A stretch of DNA of 38,675 bases from Paracoccaceae bacterium (GTDB lineage: Bacteria; Pseudomonadota; Alphaproteobacteria; Rhodobacterales; Rhodobacteraceae): NCBI GenBank assembly GCA_947504705.1, contig CANNIA010000035.1, forward strand, positions 1 through 38,675, read 5' to 3'. A program made the translations under genes and the position numbers. The notes below the pieces were generated by a model, which had not been told where the DNA came from, searched no databases, and saw only the letters and a program-made list of their open reading frames with translations. Shown in pieces: positions 24,128-32,778 of the stretch; within the stretch, counting starts at the first letter, position 1; every line of letters starts with the position of its first letter.

Positions 24128-25483
24128 ATGACGATCCGGCAAAAGGCAGGCGGGTTTGTGGCAGGCGCAGGGATCCTTGCGCTGCTTGCCGCCTGTGCGC
24201 AAAAGGAAGTGATTCTAGGCGGCGAACGGTTCCCGGTCAGCGTCCCTCTGGAAGCCAGCCTTCCGGTCGAAGGCCAGCCGGACCCGACCGCACCTCCGGC
24301 CCAGGCGAATGCAAGCTTGCCAATCAGCCTTCCGGCCGCCACCTCTGGCGATTGGAGCCAGCGTGCGGGCAATGCCCGGCACCTGATGCCGCATGCTGCC
24401 CTAAGCGCCACCCCGGCGCTGGCTTGGACCGCGGCGATTGGCCAAGGCAGCAGCCGCAAGAACTTTATCGCTGCCGCACCCGTCGTTGCAGATGGGCGCG
24501 TCTTCACGATGGACGCTGGTACGCTGGTCACCGCAACTTCGACCGCTGGCGCGACTCTGTGGTCAGCCGACCTGACTGCCGATTTCGACAAGGGCGGCGG
24601 GCAGTCGGGTGGCGGCCTTGCTGCTGCGGGCGACAGCCTTTACGTGGCCACCGTCTACGGCGAGTTGGTGGCGCTTGAGGCAGCCTCGGGCATGGTGATC
24701 TGGCGGCAGCGGCTGAACGCTCCGGTGTCGGGCGCGCCTGCGGTCGATGCGGGCATCGTCTATGTCAGCGGCCACGACGGTTCGTCCTGGGCGGTGGATG
24801 CCAAGGATGGCAAGGTGATCTGGCAGGTGGCGGGCGTTCCGGGCCTGACCGGCTATGTCGGCACCGCAGCACCTACCGTGGGTGATCGTTCGGTCATCTT
24901 CCCCTCGTCTTCGGGCTTCCTGACATCGGTTCTCAAGATTGGCAGCGGCAGCAAGGTCTGGCAGATTTCGGTCGCGGGCAAACGCGTCGGTCGCGCCTAT
25001 GCGATGACCTATGACGTGACCGGCGATGCCGTGATCAACGGCGACGTGGTCTATGCCGGAACCAGTTCGGGCCGCACGGTCGCGATGAAGGTGTCCTCGG
25101 GCGAAAAGCTCTGGTCCACGGGTGAGGGCGCCATGGGCCCGATCGCCGTTGCCGGGGGCTCGCTCTTCCTGGTGAACGACGAAGCCAAGCTTGTGCGTCT
25201 GGATGCCGAAACCGGTCAGGTGATCTGGTCGGTCGAGATGCCTTTTTACATGACCGACAAGGTCAAAAAGCGCAAAGGCGTCTACGCCCATTACGGGCCG
25301 GTGATTGCCGGGGGCCGGGTCATCGTGGCTTCGTCCGACGGGATCCTGCGCGTCTTTGATCCGACCGATGGCAGCCTGACCTTCAGCGCGGAAATCCCGG
25401 GCGGTGCGGCAGCGCAGCCTGCGGTGGCGGGAGGGACGCTCTATGTCGTCGGCGGCAAGGGCCAACTTCTGGCTTTCCGCTAG
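24128..25483 (+). CDS. bamB: Outer-membrane assembly lipoprotein BamB (PQQ-repeat beta-propeller)
   Basis: The 451-residue product has a lipoprotein signal with lipobox LLAAC (ILALLAACAQKEV), then an extended Pro-rich linker and an eight-bladed propeller with PQQ/WD-like repeats such as ALEAASGMVIWRQRLNAPVS, DAKDGKVIWQVAGVPG and RLDAETGQVIWSVEMPF. BamB is a scaffold of the BAM complex that folds outer-membrane proteins. ATG 24128 places the lipobox at a normal distance; an in-frame ATG at 24104 adds eight residues and cannot be excluded. It lies between the YfgM-like gene and der. It is longer at the N-terminus than E. coli BamB (392 residues). Confidence 0.88.
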   Translation: MTIRQKAGGFVAGAGILALLAACAQKEVILGGERFPVSVPLEASLPVEGQPDPTAPPAQANASLPISLPAATSGDWSQRAGNARHLMPHAALSATPALAWTAAIGQGSSRKNFIAAAPVVADGRVFTMDAGTLVTATSTAGATLWSADLTADFDKGGGQSGGGLAAAGDSLYVATVYGELVALEAASGMVIWRQRLNAPVSGAPAVDAGIVYVSGHDGSSWAVDAKDGKVIWQVAGVPGLTGYVGTAAPTVGDRSVIFPSSSGFLTSVLKIGSGSKVWQISVAGKRVGRAYAMTYDVTGDAVINGDVVYAGTSSGRTVAMKVSSGEKLWSTGEGAMGPIAVAGGSLFLVNDEAKLVRLDAETGQVIWSVEMPFYMTDKVKKRKGVYAHYGPVIAGGRVIVASSDGILRVFDPTDGSLTFSAEIPGGAAAQPAVAGGTLYVVGGKGQLLAFR

Positions 25484-25531
25484 GCGTGAACCCGTGTATG
25501 GCAGCCGCTTCGCCATTGCCGGACTGATGAC

Positions 25532-27001
25532 ATGAGCTTTACCCTCGCCATCGTGGGGCGCCCGAATGTGGGCAAATCCACGCTTTTCAACCGCCTTGTC
25601 GGTCGCAAGCTTGCGCTTGTCGATGACCAGCCCGGCGTGACCCGCGATCTGCGGGAAGGCGACGCGCGTCTGTTCGACATGCGCTTTACGGTGATCGACA
25701 CGGCGGGGCTTGAGGAAGTGACCGACGACAGCTTGCAAGGCCGGATGCGGCGTCTGACCGAACGCGCGGTGGAAATGGCGGATGCCTGCCTGTTCGTCAT
25801 TGACGGGCGGGTTGGCGTCACCCCGACCGACGAGGTTTTCGCCGACATCCTGCGCAAGAAGAATGCCCGCGTCTTCCTGGCCGTGAACAAGGCCGAGGGC
25901 AAGGCTGGCGACGCCGGCGCGCTCGAGGCTTACTCGCTGGGTCTGGGTGAGCCGATCCGCATTTCCGCCGAACATGGCGAAGGCATGGACGACCTATACC
26001 ACGAGCTGAAGCCGCTGGAAGGCGAGTTCGCGGAACGTGAGGCCGAGAACGCGCCGGAGGTCGATATCGATCTGTCCGAGGAAGAGGCCGAGCTTGAACC
26101 TGACGAGTTCGCGCATCATCCGACCGTCAAGAAGCCGCTGCAGATCGCAGTGATCGGGCGGCCGAATGCCGGGAAATCGACGCTGATCAACAAGATCCTT
26201 GGCTATGATCGCCTGCTCACCGGGCCTGAACCGGGTATCACTCGCGACGCCATTTCCGTCCGCGCCGAGTGGCAGGGCACCCAGATCCGCATCTTCGACA
26301 CGGCTGGCATGCGGAAAAAGGCCCGAATTACCGAAAAGCTGGAAAAGCTGTCGGTGTCCGACGGCATCCGCGCCGTGCGCTTTGCCGAAGTGGTCGTGGT
26401 GCTCTTGGACGTGGAAATCCCGTTCGAGGTGCAGGACCTGCGCATCGCCGACTTTGCCGAGACCGAAGGCCGCGCCGTCGTGGTCGCCGTCAACAAATGG
26501 GACCTTGAGGACGAAAAGCAGGACAAGCTGGCCGAGTTGAAAGAGATGTTCGAACGCCTGCTGCCGCAGTTGCGCGGGGCACCGTTGATCACTGTTTCGG
26601 CCAAGACCGGCCGGGGACTGGACCGGCTACACGACGCTATCCGCAAGGCGCATGACGTCTGGAACCGCCGCATTGCCACGGCCAAGCTGAACACCTGGCT
26701 GGGGGCGATGACCGAGGCGCATCCGCCACCCGCCCCCGGCGGCCACCGGATCAAGCTGCGTTACATGACCCAGGCGAAGACCCGCCCGCCGGGCTTCATG
26801 ATCAAATGCTCGCGCCCCGATGAGCTGCCGGACAGCTACAAGCGCTATTTGGTCAACGGATTGCGCGACCATTTCGACATGCCGGGGACGCCAATCCGGT
26901 TGTTCCTGCGCTCACAAGGCAGTGAAAATCCGTGGAAGGAACGCAAGTTCCACACGCCAAGCCGGTTGCGCAAGCACAAGGAAAAGAACACCGGGCAGTA
27001 G
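25532..27001 (+). CDS. der: Ribosome assembly GTPase Der (EngA)
   Basis: The 489-residue protein has two GTPase domains in tandem. Domain 1 has [16 protein letters not shown] and NKAEG. Domain 2, from about residue 205, has [21 protein letters not shown] and NKWDLED. The KH-like C-terminal domain ends with the motif [17 protein letters not shown]. An acidic linker ([16 protein letters not shown]) joins the two GTPase units. Der acts in late 50S subunit assembly and is essential in many bacteria. It ends the caspase-YfgM-BamB-Der block and is followed by a double-palindrome terminator element. Confidence 0.96.
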   Translation: MSFTLAIVGRPNVGKSTLFNRLVGRKLALVDDQPGVTRDLREGDARLFDMRFTVIDTAGLEEVTDDSLQGRMRRLTERAVEMADACLFVIDGRVGVTPTDEVFADILRKKNARVFLAVNKAEGKAGDAGALEAYSLGLGEPIRISAEHGEGMDDLYHELKPLEGEFAEREAENAPEVDIDLSEEEAELEPDEFAHHPTVKKPLQIAVIGRPNAGKSTLINKILGYDRLLTGPEPGITRDAISVRAEWQGTQIRIFDTAGMRKKARITEKLEKLSVSDGIRAVRFAEVVVVLLDVEIPFEVQDLRIADFAETEGRAVVVAVNKWDLEDEKQDKLAELKEMFERLLPQLRGAPLITVSAKTGRGLDRLHDAIRKAHDVWNRRIATAKLNTWLGAMTEAHPPPAPGGHRIKLRYMTQAKTRPPGFMIKCSRPDELPDSYKRYLVNGLRDHFDMPGTPIRLFLRSQGSENPWKERKFHTPSRLRKHKEKNTGQ

Positions 27002-27006
27002 TGTCG

Positions 27007-27065
27007 GGGGCCAAGAATTTTTAGGAAAATCCTTGTCAAATTCCTTCCTTAAGGAATTTGGCCCC
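27007..27065. terminator. Double-hairpin element, copy 1 (convergent der / TspO-like junction)
   Basis: Outer arms GGGGCCAA and TTGGCCCC enclose two inner stems: an imperfect AAGAATTTT...AAAATCCTT and a perfect CAAATTCCTT-CCTT-AAGGAATTTG (27037-27060). The element starts five bases after the der stop and ends before the stop of the opposite gene, so it likely terminates both transcripts. A second copy with the same architecture lies at 32714-32767. Confidence 0.75.
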
Positions 27066-27067
27066 GA

Positions 27068-27787
27068 TCACTGCCCTCGCGTGGTGACCTTCAACGCGGC
27101 CAACGCCAGAATCAGGATCGCCGCAGCGGCAATCACACTGACGGTCAGGTTGCTTTGCCCATTGGCCACGATAATCGCCACCGCAGCCCAGATCACCGTC
27201 AGCCCATATTCCGGCGCGCGCTGCAGGCGCAATTGCACCAGAACCGCCATCACCAGCACAATACCAAGCATCAGGATTGCCGCCGCCGTGTCAGGCAGCC
27301 AGCCGTATCCGCTAAGCAAGACGCCAATTGACACCCCGGTCGCCGCCGTCAGCCACCCGGCATAGATCGCCAACGGGGCCAGCAACAACCACCGGTCCGG
27401 CCGCGCAGGCGCTTTGAACAGCGCCACCAATGCCAAGAGCAGCATCACCGCGATCAGCACGCTGGCCATGACGGGCGAGCGCACCGCCACCGCCAGCCAG
27501 ATCGCTCCAAGGGCAAGCGACCCGCTCAGGGCCGGACGCGTTGCACCCCATGTCGTGTCATCCGGGCGCTGCAACAAGCCAAACAGGCCATGCAGGATCA
27601 GCCAAAGATAGATCAGCCCCCAGATCGCAAAGGCATAGCCCGCCGGAAGGATTGCCGGTTGCGCCACCATCAGCGGAAACTGGGTCGGATCATAGCCGCC
27701 AAAACCCGGCGTAAGGGCCGGAGAAACCGCGAAGGCGATGGCCAGAACCAACACAATCGCTGCGGGCAGACGTCCGGTCATGGTCAT
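27068..27787 (-). CDS. TspO/MBR-like (tryptophan-rich sensory protein) membrane protein
   Basis: The 239-residue product is very hydrophobic, with about eight membrane segments. The block PAGYAFAIWGLIYLWLILHG resembles the conserved first part of TspO/MBR-type proteins, and Trp residues recur in the same contexts further on (AIYAGWLTAATGVS, YGLTVIWAAVAIIV). Classical TspO has five helices and about 160 residues, so this is a longer, distant relative. TspO binds porphyrins and, in Rhodobacter, modulates photosynthesis genes; transfer of that role here is not justified. ATG 27787 has a good AGGGGA site; a start at 27868 would add a non-hydrophobic lead. Confidence 0.55.
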   Translation of the reverse strand: MTMTGRLPAAIVLVLAIAFAVSPALTPGFGGYDPTQFPLMVAQPAILPAGYAFAIWGLIYLWLILHGLFGLLQRPDDTTWGATRPALSGSLALGAIWLAVAVRSPVMASVLIAVMLLLALVALFKAPARPDRWLLLAPLAIYAGWLTAATGVSIGVLLSGYGWLPDTAAAILMLGIVLVMAVLVQLRLQRAPEYGLTVIWAAVAIIVANGQSNLTVSVIAAAAILILALAALKVTTRGQ

Positions 27788-27871
27788 GTTGGTCCCCTGA
27801 TGGCGCGCCCCGAAGTTAAGAATTCCTGAACGGCAGAGACTAACGCATTGATTCCGAAAAGGTTGCAAATC

Positions 27872-27886
27872 TGTCCACGGTGGTCA
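27872..27886. promoter_or_regulatory. Imperfect palindrome similar to that at 3242
   Basis: TGTCCACGGTGGTCA overlaps the last three bases of serS and lies 85 bases before the TspO-like start. With flanking bases it reads CTGTCCAC-G-GTGGTCAG, a 17-base dyad with one mismatched pair. It may be an operator for the TspO-like gene or part of a serS 3' hairpin. Confidence 0.3.
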
Positions 27887-29173
27887 GACCAGCGCGCCCT
27901 CAGCCGTGATCCGGGTCTTTCCACCAAGATAGGGTGCCAATGCCGCAGGCAAGGTCACCGAGCCATCATTTTCCTGCCCATTCTCCAGCACCGCAATCAG
28001 GCAGCGCCCCACCGCCAGACCGGACCCGTTCAGCGTGGCCACGAACTCAGGTTTCCCCCCCGCAGGCCGATACCGCGCGTTCATCCGTCGGGCCTGGAAC
28101 TGGCCGCAGGTCGAGCAGGAAGAAATCTCGCGATAGGTGTTCTGGCCGGGCAGCCAGACCTCCAAGTCATGCGTCTTCTGGCTGCCGAACCCCATGTCGC
28201 CGGTGCACAGCACGATGGTCCGATAGGGCAGGCCCAGCCGTTCCAGCACCGCTTCGGCGCATTTCGTCATCCGGTCGTGTTCGGCCAACGCGGTTTCCGG
28301 GGTGCAGATCGTCACCATCTCGACCTTCTCGAACTGGTGCTGGCGCAGCATGCCGGTGGTGTCCTTGCCCGCCGACCCGGCCTCGGACCGGAAGCAATGG
28401 GTATGCGCGGTCAGGCGCAGGGGCAGGGTGGCCTCGTCCAGAATGTCGCCCGCGACCGAGTTGGTCAGCGTGACCTCGGAGGTCGGGATCAGCCACCAGC
28501 CATTGGTGGTCTGATAGCTGTCCTCGGCGAATTTCGGCAGCTGGTTGGTGCCGTACATCGCCTCTTCCTTGACCAGAACCGGGGTCCAGGTCTCGGCCAG
28601 ATCATGTTCGTTGGTGTGCAAGTCCAGCATAAGCTGCGCCAGCGCGCGGTGGACGCGGGCGACGGCCCCGCGCAGGACGACAAAGCGGCTGCCGGAGAGT
28701 TTGGCGGCGGTTTGGAAGTCGAGGCCACCCTTGGCCCCCGGAATGTCGAAATGTTCCAAGGGCTTGAAGTCCATCACGCGCGGCGTGCCCCAGCGGCGGA
28801 TTTCGACGTTGCCGGACTCATCGGGGCCATCGGGCACTTGGTCGAGGGGCAGGTTCGGGATGCGGGACAGCGCATCGCGAAGTTCGCGATCTTTCTTCTC
28901 CGCTAGTTCCACATTGGCGGCCATGAATTGCTTGGTGAAGGCTACCTTTTCTTGGAGCTGCTCGAATTCAGATTGGTTGCCCTGAGCTTTGGCATTTCCT
29001 GCGGCCTTAGAAGCCGTGTTGATCACCGCCTTGGAATCCTCAGCGAGCTTGATATTCGCCCGCCTTTCTTCATCCACAACCAGCAGCGAAGCCGACATCG
29101 GTTCCAGCCCGCGACGGGAAAGGGCCGCGTCGAAGGCAGCGGGATTTTCGCGGATGAAGCGGATGTCGTGCAT
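27884..29173 (-). CDS. serS: Seryl-tRNA synthetase
   Basis: The 429-residue class II synthetase begins [20 protein letters not shown], followed by the N-terminal coiled-coil tRNA arm (about residues 30-105, including [14 protein letters not shown]). The catalytic core contains [11 protein letters not shown], motif 2 ([20 protein letters not shown] then HQFEKVEM), the serine-site [14 protein letters not shown], and motif 3 ([20 protein letters not shown]). It charges tRNA-Ser and supplies the substrate for selenocysteine where used. Length is normal and no lesion was found. It is divergent from yajC. Confidence 0.97.
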   Translation of the reverse strand: MHDIRFIRENPAAFDAALSRRGLEPMSASLLVVDEERRANIKLAEDSKAVINTASKAAGNAKAQGNQSEFEQLQEKVAFTKQFMAANVELAEKKDRELRDALSRIPNLPLDQVPDGPDESGNVEIRRWGTPRVMDFKPLEHFDIPGAKGGLDFQTAAKLSGSRFVVLRGAVARVHRALAQLMLDLHTNEHDLAETWTPVLVKEEAMYGTNQLPKFAEDSYQTTNGWWLIPTSEVTLTNSVAGDILDEATLPLRLTAHTHCFRSEAGSAGKDTTGMLRQHQFEKVEMVTICTPETALAEHDRMTKCAEAVLERLGLPYRTIVLCTGDMGFGSQKTHDLEVWLPGQNTYREISSCSTCGQFQARRMNARYRPAGGKPEFVATLNGSGLAVGRCLIAVLENGQENDGSVTLPAALAPYLGGKTRITAEGALV

Positions 29174-29356
29174 GGGCAGGCCCTTCTGAAAAGCTATGCC
29201 GGGGCTTATGCCCGATTATCCACGCCTCGGAAAGGTGCTGGCCAAGCCGGAATCGCGCGCGCCCTCTGGCAAACCGCTTTGAAAGGCCTTACATGAGCCC
29301 GCAAGCCGCAAGAGGCAGCCGCCAGACGGGTGCCCGCCACGCAGGAGAGGAAGTCC

Positions 29357-29683
29357 ATGTTCGTCACCCCCGCCTTTGCCCAAGCCGCAGGCTCTTCGGG
29401 CGTCGCCGCCTTCGGAAGCTTGATGCCCATCGTCCTGATCTTCATCATCTTCTACTTCCTCCTGATCCGGCCGCAGCAGAAGAAGATGAAAGACCTGAAA
29501 GCCATGGTCGAAGCCCTGCGCCGTGGCGATCAGGTGGTCACCGCTGGCGGGATCGTCGGCAAGGTGGTCAAGGTTCAGGATGACGGCATGGTCGAGTTGG
29601 AAATCGCCGAAGGCGTCAAGGTGAAGGTCATCAAGCACACCATCACCCATGTCCTGAACAAGACCGAACCCGCAGCTAGCTGA
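29357..29683 (+). CDS. yajC: Preprotein translocase subunit YajC
   Basis: The 108-residue protein has one membrane helix (residues about 20-40, GSLMPIVLIFIIFYFLLIRP) ending in the YajC signature RPQQKKMKDLKAMVEALRRG. DQVVTAGGIVGKVVKV and a basic-acidic tail follow. YajC associates with SecDF-SecYEG. ATG 29357 sits after AGGAGAGGAA and is clearly better than upstream options. It is the first gene of a yajC-secD-secF-DUF498 unit; secD starts only 10 bases later. Confidence 0.93.
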   Translation: MFVTPAFAQAAGSSGVAAFGSLMPIVLIFIIFYFLLIRPQQKKMKDLKAMVEALRRGDQVVTAGGIVGKVVKVQDDGMVELEIAEGVKVKVIKHTITHVLNKTEPAAS

Positions 29684-29693
29684 GATCTGACCC

Positions 29694-31361
29694 ATGGAAC
29701 CGATGGCGCTGTGGAAGCGAATCCTGATCGTGCTTGCCTGTGTCTGGGGCGTGATGGGCGCGCTGCCGAACATGTTCTACTCACAGGTCGAGCGTCACAA
29801 TGACGCCGCCCTGGCAATCGAGGCTGCGGGTGGCACTGCCACGCTCGATCAGGCAGCAGCGCTTGCCGAATGGCCGGGCTATCTGCCGTCGTCGCTGATG
29901 AACCTTGGTCTTGACCTGCGCGGCGGCGCACATCTCCTGGCCGAAGTCCGCGTTACCGACGTTTACAAAAGCCGGATGGACGCGCTTTGGCCCGAGGCGC
30001 GTGACGCGCTGAAGGATATCCGCGATCAGGTAGGCACGGTCCGCAAGCTTAAGGACGCTGACGGCGTGCTCCGTATCTCAATCGAAAAGCCCGAGGGGCT
30101 GGCCGCCGCTGTCGAGGCGATTCAGGGCCTTGGTGGCAGCGTGATGTCGTTGACCGGCGTCGGGCAGAATACGCTGGCGGTGACAACGGATGGTCAGGAT
30201 ATTGTCGTCCAGTTGTCGGATGCCGAAAAACTGGCAACCGATCAGCGCACCATGCAGCAGTCGCTGGAAATCATCCGCCGCCGGGTCGACGAAGCGGGCA
30301 CCCGCGAGCCGACGATCCAGCGCGAAGGCACCGACCGGATCCTGATCCAGGTGCCGGGCATCGGCTCGGCGGATGAGCTGAAAAAGCTGATCGGCAAGAC
30401 CGCGAAGCTGACCTTCAATACCGTCATTCGCACGACCACGGATGCCGAAACCCGCCCCGGACCGGGCAATGTGCTTTTGCCTGCGGCGGATGAAGAGGGC
30501 GTTTTCTACATCATCGAGGAAAGCCCGGTGGTTTCGGGCGATGACCTTGTCGACTCGCAACCCTCGTTCGACCAGAACAGCACCCCGGCGGTCAGCTTCC
30601 GCTTTGACACGACCGGCGCGCGCAAGTTCGGCGATTATACCGCCGGTCATATCGGCGCGCCCTTCGCCATCGTGCTGGACGGCGAGGTGATTTCGGCCCC
30701 GGTCATCCAAAGTCACATTCCGGGCGGGTCGGGCATCATCACCGGAAGCTTCTCGGTCGAGGAATCGACGCGGCTTGCGGTTCTGTTGCGGGCAGGTGCT
30801 TTGCCTGCAGAAATGACTTTCCTGGAAGAACGCACGATTGGTCCGGAACTTGGTCAGGATTCGATCGATGCCGGCAAGACCGCCGCGATTGTCGGCATGG
30901 TGGCGGTCAGCATCTACATGATCGCCAGCTATGGCCTGTTCGGGATATTCGCGAACATCGCGCTGGCCTTCAACATGGCACTGATCTTTGCCGTGCTCTC
31001 GGCCCTCGGCGCAACCCTGACCTTGCCCGGCATAGGTGGAATCGTGCTGACCATCGGCATGGCGGTCGACGCCAACGTTCTGGTCTATGAACGCATCCGC
31101 GAGGAATTGCGGCAGGCCAAGACCCCCGGCCGCGCGATCGAGCTTGGCTATGAGCGTGCCCTTTCAGCGATCATCGACGCGAACCTTACCACCTTCATCA
31201 CGGCGGTGGTGCTGTTCCTGATGGGCTCGGGCACGGTCAAAGGCTTTGCCGTTACTCTGGGCATCGGTGTCATCACCTCGGTCTTCACCGCAATCTACAT
31301 CACGCGACTGATCGTCGAGGTCTGGATGCGCCGGACCAATCCCAAGACCATCACGGTGTAA
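29694..31361 (+). CDS. secD: Protein translocase subunit SecD
   Basis: The 555-residue RND-type protein has helix 1 (residues 8-28), the D1 motif LGLDLRGGAHLL near residue 74, a large periplasmic P1 region, and five C-terminal helices with ALPAEMTFLEERTIGPELGQ, GMAVDANVLVYERIREEL (the D4 motif with its functional Asp) and an EL.YERALSAIIDANLTTFIT block. With SecF it uses proton flow to pull proteins through SecYEG. Start 29694 was kept because of close spacing to yajC; ATG 29703 is also possible. The size is shorter than E. coli SecD (615 residues) but normal for alphaproteobacteria. Confidence 0.96.
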   Translation: MEPMALWKRILIVLACVWGVMGALPNMFYSQVERHNDAALAIEAAGGTATLDQAAALAEWPGYLPSSLMNLGLDLRGGAHLLAEVRVTDVYKSRMDALWPEARDALKDIRDQVGTVRKLKDADGVLRISIEKPEGLAAAVEAIQGLGGSVMSLTGVGQNTLAVTTDGQDIVVQLSDAEKLATDQRTMQQSLEIIRRRVDEAGTREPTIQREGTDRILIQVPGIGSADELKKLIGKTAKLTFNTVIRTTTDAETRPGPGNVLLPAADEEGVFYIIEESPVVSGDDLVDSQPSFDQNSTPAVSFRFDTTGARKFGDYTAGHIGAPFAIVLDGEVISAPVIQSHIPGGSGIITGSFSVEESTRLAVLLRAGALPAEMTFLEERTIGPELGQDSIDAGKTAAIVGMVAVSIYMIASYGLFGIFANIALAFNMALIFAVLSALGATLTLPGIGGIVLTIGMAVDANVLVYERIREELRQAKTPGRAIELGYERALSAIIDANLTTFITAVVLFLMGSGTVKGFAVTLGIGVITSVFTAIYITRLIVEVWMRRTNPKTITV

Positions 31362-31372
31362 GGAGAAGCACT

Positions 31373-32344
31373 ATGGCCTGGCGTCTGCGGCTTGCCCCGG
31401 AAAAGACCAATATCGACTTCTTCAGGCTCCAATGGATCACCTTTGGTGGCTCGATGGCGCTGATGATTCTGGCCTTCATCTTCTGGGGCTTCATGGGTCT
31501 GAACTTCGGCATTGACTTCAAGGGCGGCACCACCTTGCGCACCGAAAGCGTGAATGCGGTCGATGTTGGGGCCTATCGTGCCGCGCTTGAGGGCCTGCCG
31601 ATTGGCGATGCGGCGATCACAGAGGTCTTTGACCCGAACTTCCGCCCCGATCAGCATGTGGCGATGATCCGCGTGTCGTCTGCTGAAAAGGGCGAGGCGG
31701 TTTCGCCCGAGGCTTTGGCTGCCGTCAAGGCGGCGCTGGTCAAAGAGGACCCGGACCTGAAGGTCGTGGCCGAGGAAACCGTAGGCCCCAAGGTTTCTGG
31801 TGAGCTTGTGCAAACTTCAATCATCGCGGTCGCGGTCACCTCGCTTGCGATCATGGCCTATATCTGGATGCGGTTTGAATGGCAGATGGCGCTGGGGGGC
31901 GTGTTGGCCCTTTTGCATGACGTGTTCATCACCGTCGGCATCTTTGCTTTTTTCCAGCTGAAGTTCGACCTGACGATCATCGCGGCCCTGCTGACCATCC
32001 TTGGCTATTCGATCAACGACACTGTCGTCGTGTTCGACCGGCTTCGCGAAAACCTGCAGAAATACAAAACCATGCCGCTGCGCGAGGTCATGAACCTTTC
32101 GGTCAATGAAACCCTCAGCCGGACGCTGATGACCTCGATCACCACGCTGATTGCGGTGGGCTCGCTTCTGGTCCTTGGTGGCGACGTGATCCGGGGCTTT
32201 GCCTTCGCAATCTTCATGGGTGTGCTTTTGGGGACCTATTCTTCGGTCTATGTCGCCAAGAACCTGGTGCTGTTCATCGGGTTGGACCGTAGCGACAAGC
32301 CCAAGAACACCGACAAGAGCGAATTCGCCAATATCGACGCCTAA
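31373..32344 (+). CDS. secF: Protein translocase subunit SecF
   Basis: The 323-residue partner of SecD has helix 1 at residues about 22-43, the FGIDFKGGTTLRTES motif with Asp48, and five more helices with the family motifs LGYSINDTVVVFDRLRENL and SVNETLSRTLMTSITTLIA. It starts 11 bases after the secD stop with an AGGAGA site, so both are co-translated from one message. No anomaly was seen. Confidence 0.96.
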   Translation: MAWRLRLAPEKTNIDFFRLQWITFGGSMALMILAFIFWGFMGLNFGIDFKGGTTLRTESVNAVDVGAYRAALEGLPIGDAAITEVFDPNFRPDQHVAMIRVSSAEKGEAVSPEALAAVKAALVKEDPDLKVVAEETVGPKVSGELVQTSIIAVAVTSLAIMAYIWMRFEWQMALGGVLALLHDVFITVGIFAFFQLKFDLTIIAALLTILGYSINDTVVVFDRLRENLQKYKTMPLREVMNLSVNETLSRTLMTSITTLIAVGSLLVLGGDVIRGFAFAIFMGVLLGTYSSVYVAKNLVLFIGLDRSDKPKNTDKSEFANIDA

Positions 32345-32356
32345 GGCCCCAGTCCA

Positions 32357-32713
32357 ATGCGCCTGACCGAGGTCACCTACGGCACAGCCAAGGCGATTGA
32401 GGGCTACGGCCCCGACTTTTTCCGTGTCGCAGGCCATGTGCTGCGCGGGGCGTGCCTGATCACGCCATGGGACGCAGGCCTGTGGGGCGGCTATGGAGAC
32501 ACGACGACGCCGCTGTCGCTGGTGGGCAAGATTGACGTGCTTTTTGTCGGCACGGGCAGCGGGATTTCCCATGTTCCCAAAGCTTTCCGGGACACGTTGG
32601 AGCAACAGGGGATCGGGGTCGAAGCCATGGCCTCGCCCACGGCCTGCCGGACCTACAACGTGCTTTTGGGCGAGGGGCGGCGGGTTGCCGTGGCGCTATT
32701 GCCCGTGACGTGA
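32357..32713 (+). CDS. Mth938/DUF498 (NDUFAF3-like) protein
   Basis: This 118-residue protein matches the Mth938/DUF498 family: an N-terminal beta region (YGPDFFRVAGHVLRGACLIT), the VLFVGTGSGISHVPKAFRDT signature and ASPTACRTYNVLLGEGRRVA near the end. The mitochondrial relative NDUFAF3 helps complex I assembly. In alphaproteobacteria it often follows secDF, as here, with 12 bases between stop and start. Its exact job in bacteria is not settled. Confidence 0.88.
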   Translation: MRLTEVTYGTAKAIEGYGPDFFRVAGHVLRGACLITPWDAGLWGGYGDTTTPLSLVGKIDVLFVGTGSGISHVPKAFRDTLEQQGIGVEAMASPTACRTYNVLLGEGRRVAVALLPVT

Positions 32714-32767
32714 GGTGCCAAGAGTTTTCGAAAACTCTTTCAAATTCCTTCGAAGGAATTTGGCCCC
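32714..32767. terminator. Double-hairpin element, copy 2 (convergent DUF498 / UbiH junction)
   Basis: Two perfect palindromes lie side by side: AAGAGTTTTCGAAAACTCTT at 32720-32739 and a 22-base one with core AAATTCCTTCGAAGGAATTT at 32741-32762. Flanks GGTGCCAA and TTGGCCCC nearly pair. It starts at the DUF498 stop and ends 12 bases from the stop of the opposite gene. Copy 1 lies at 27007-27065, also between converging genes. Confidence 0.75.
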
Positions 32768-32778
32768 AGCCACGCCGT

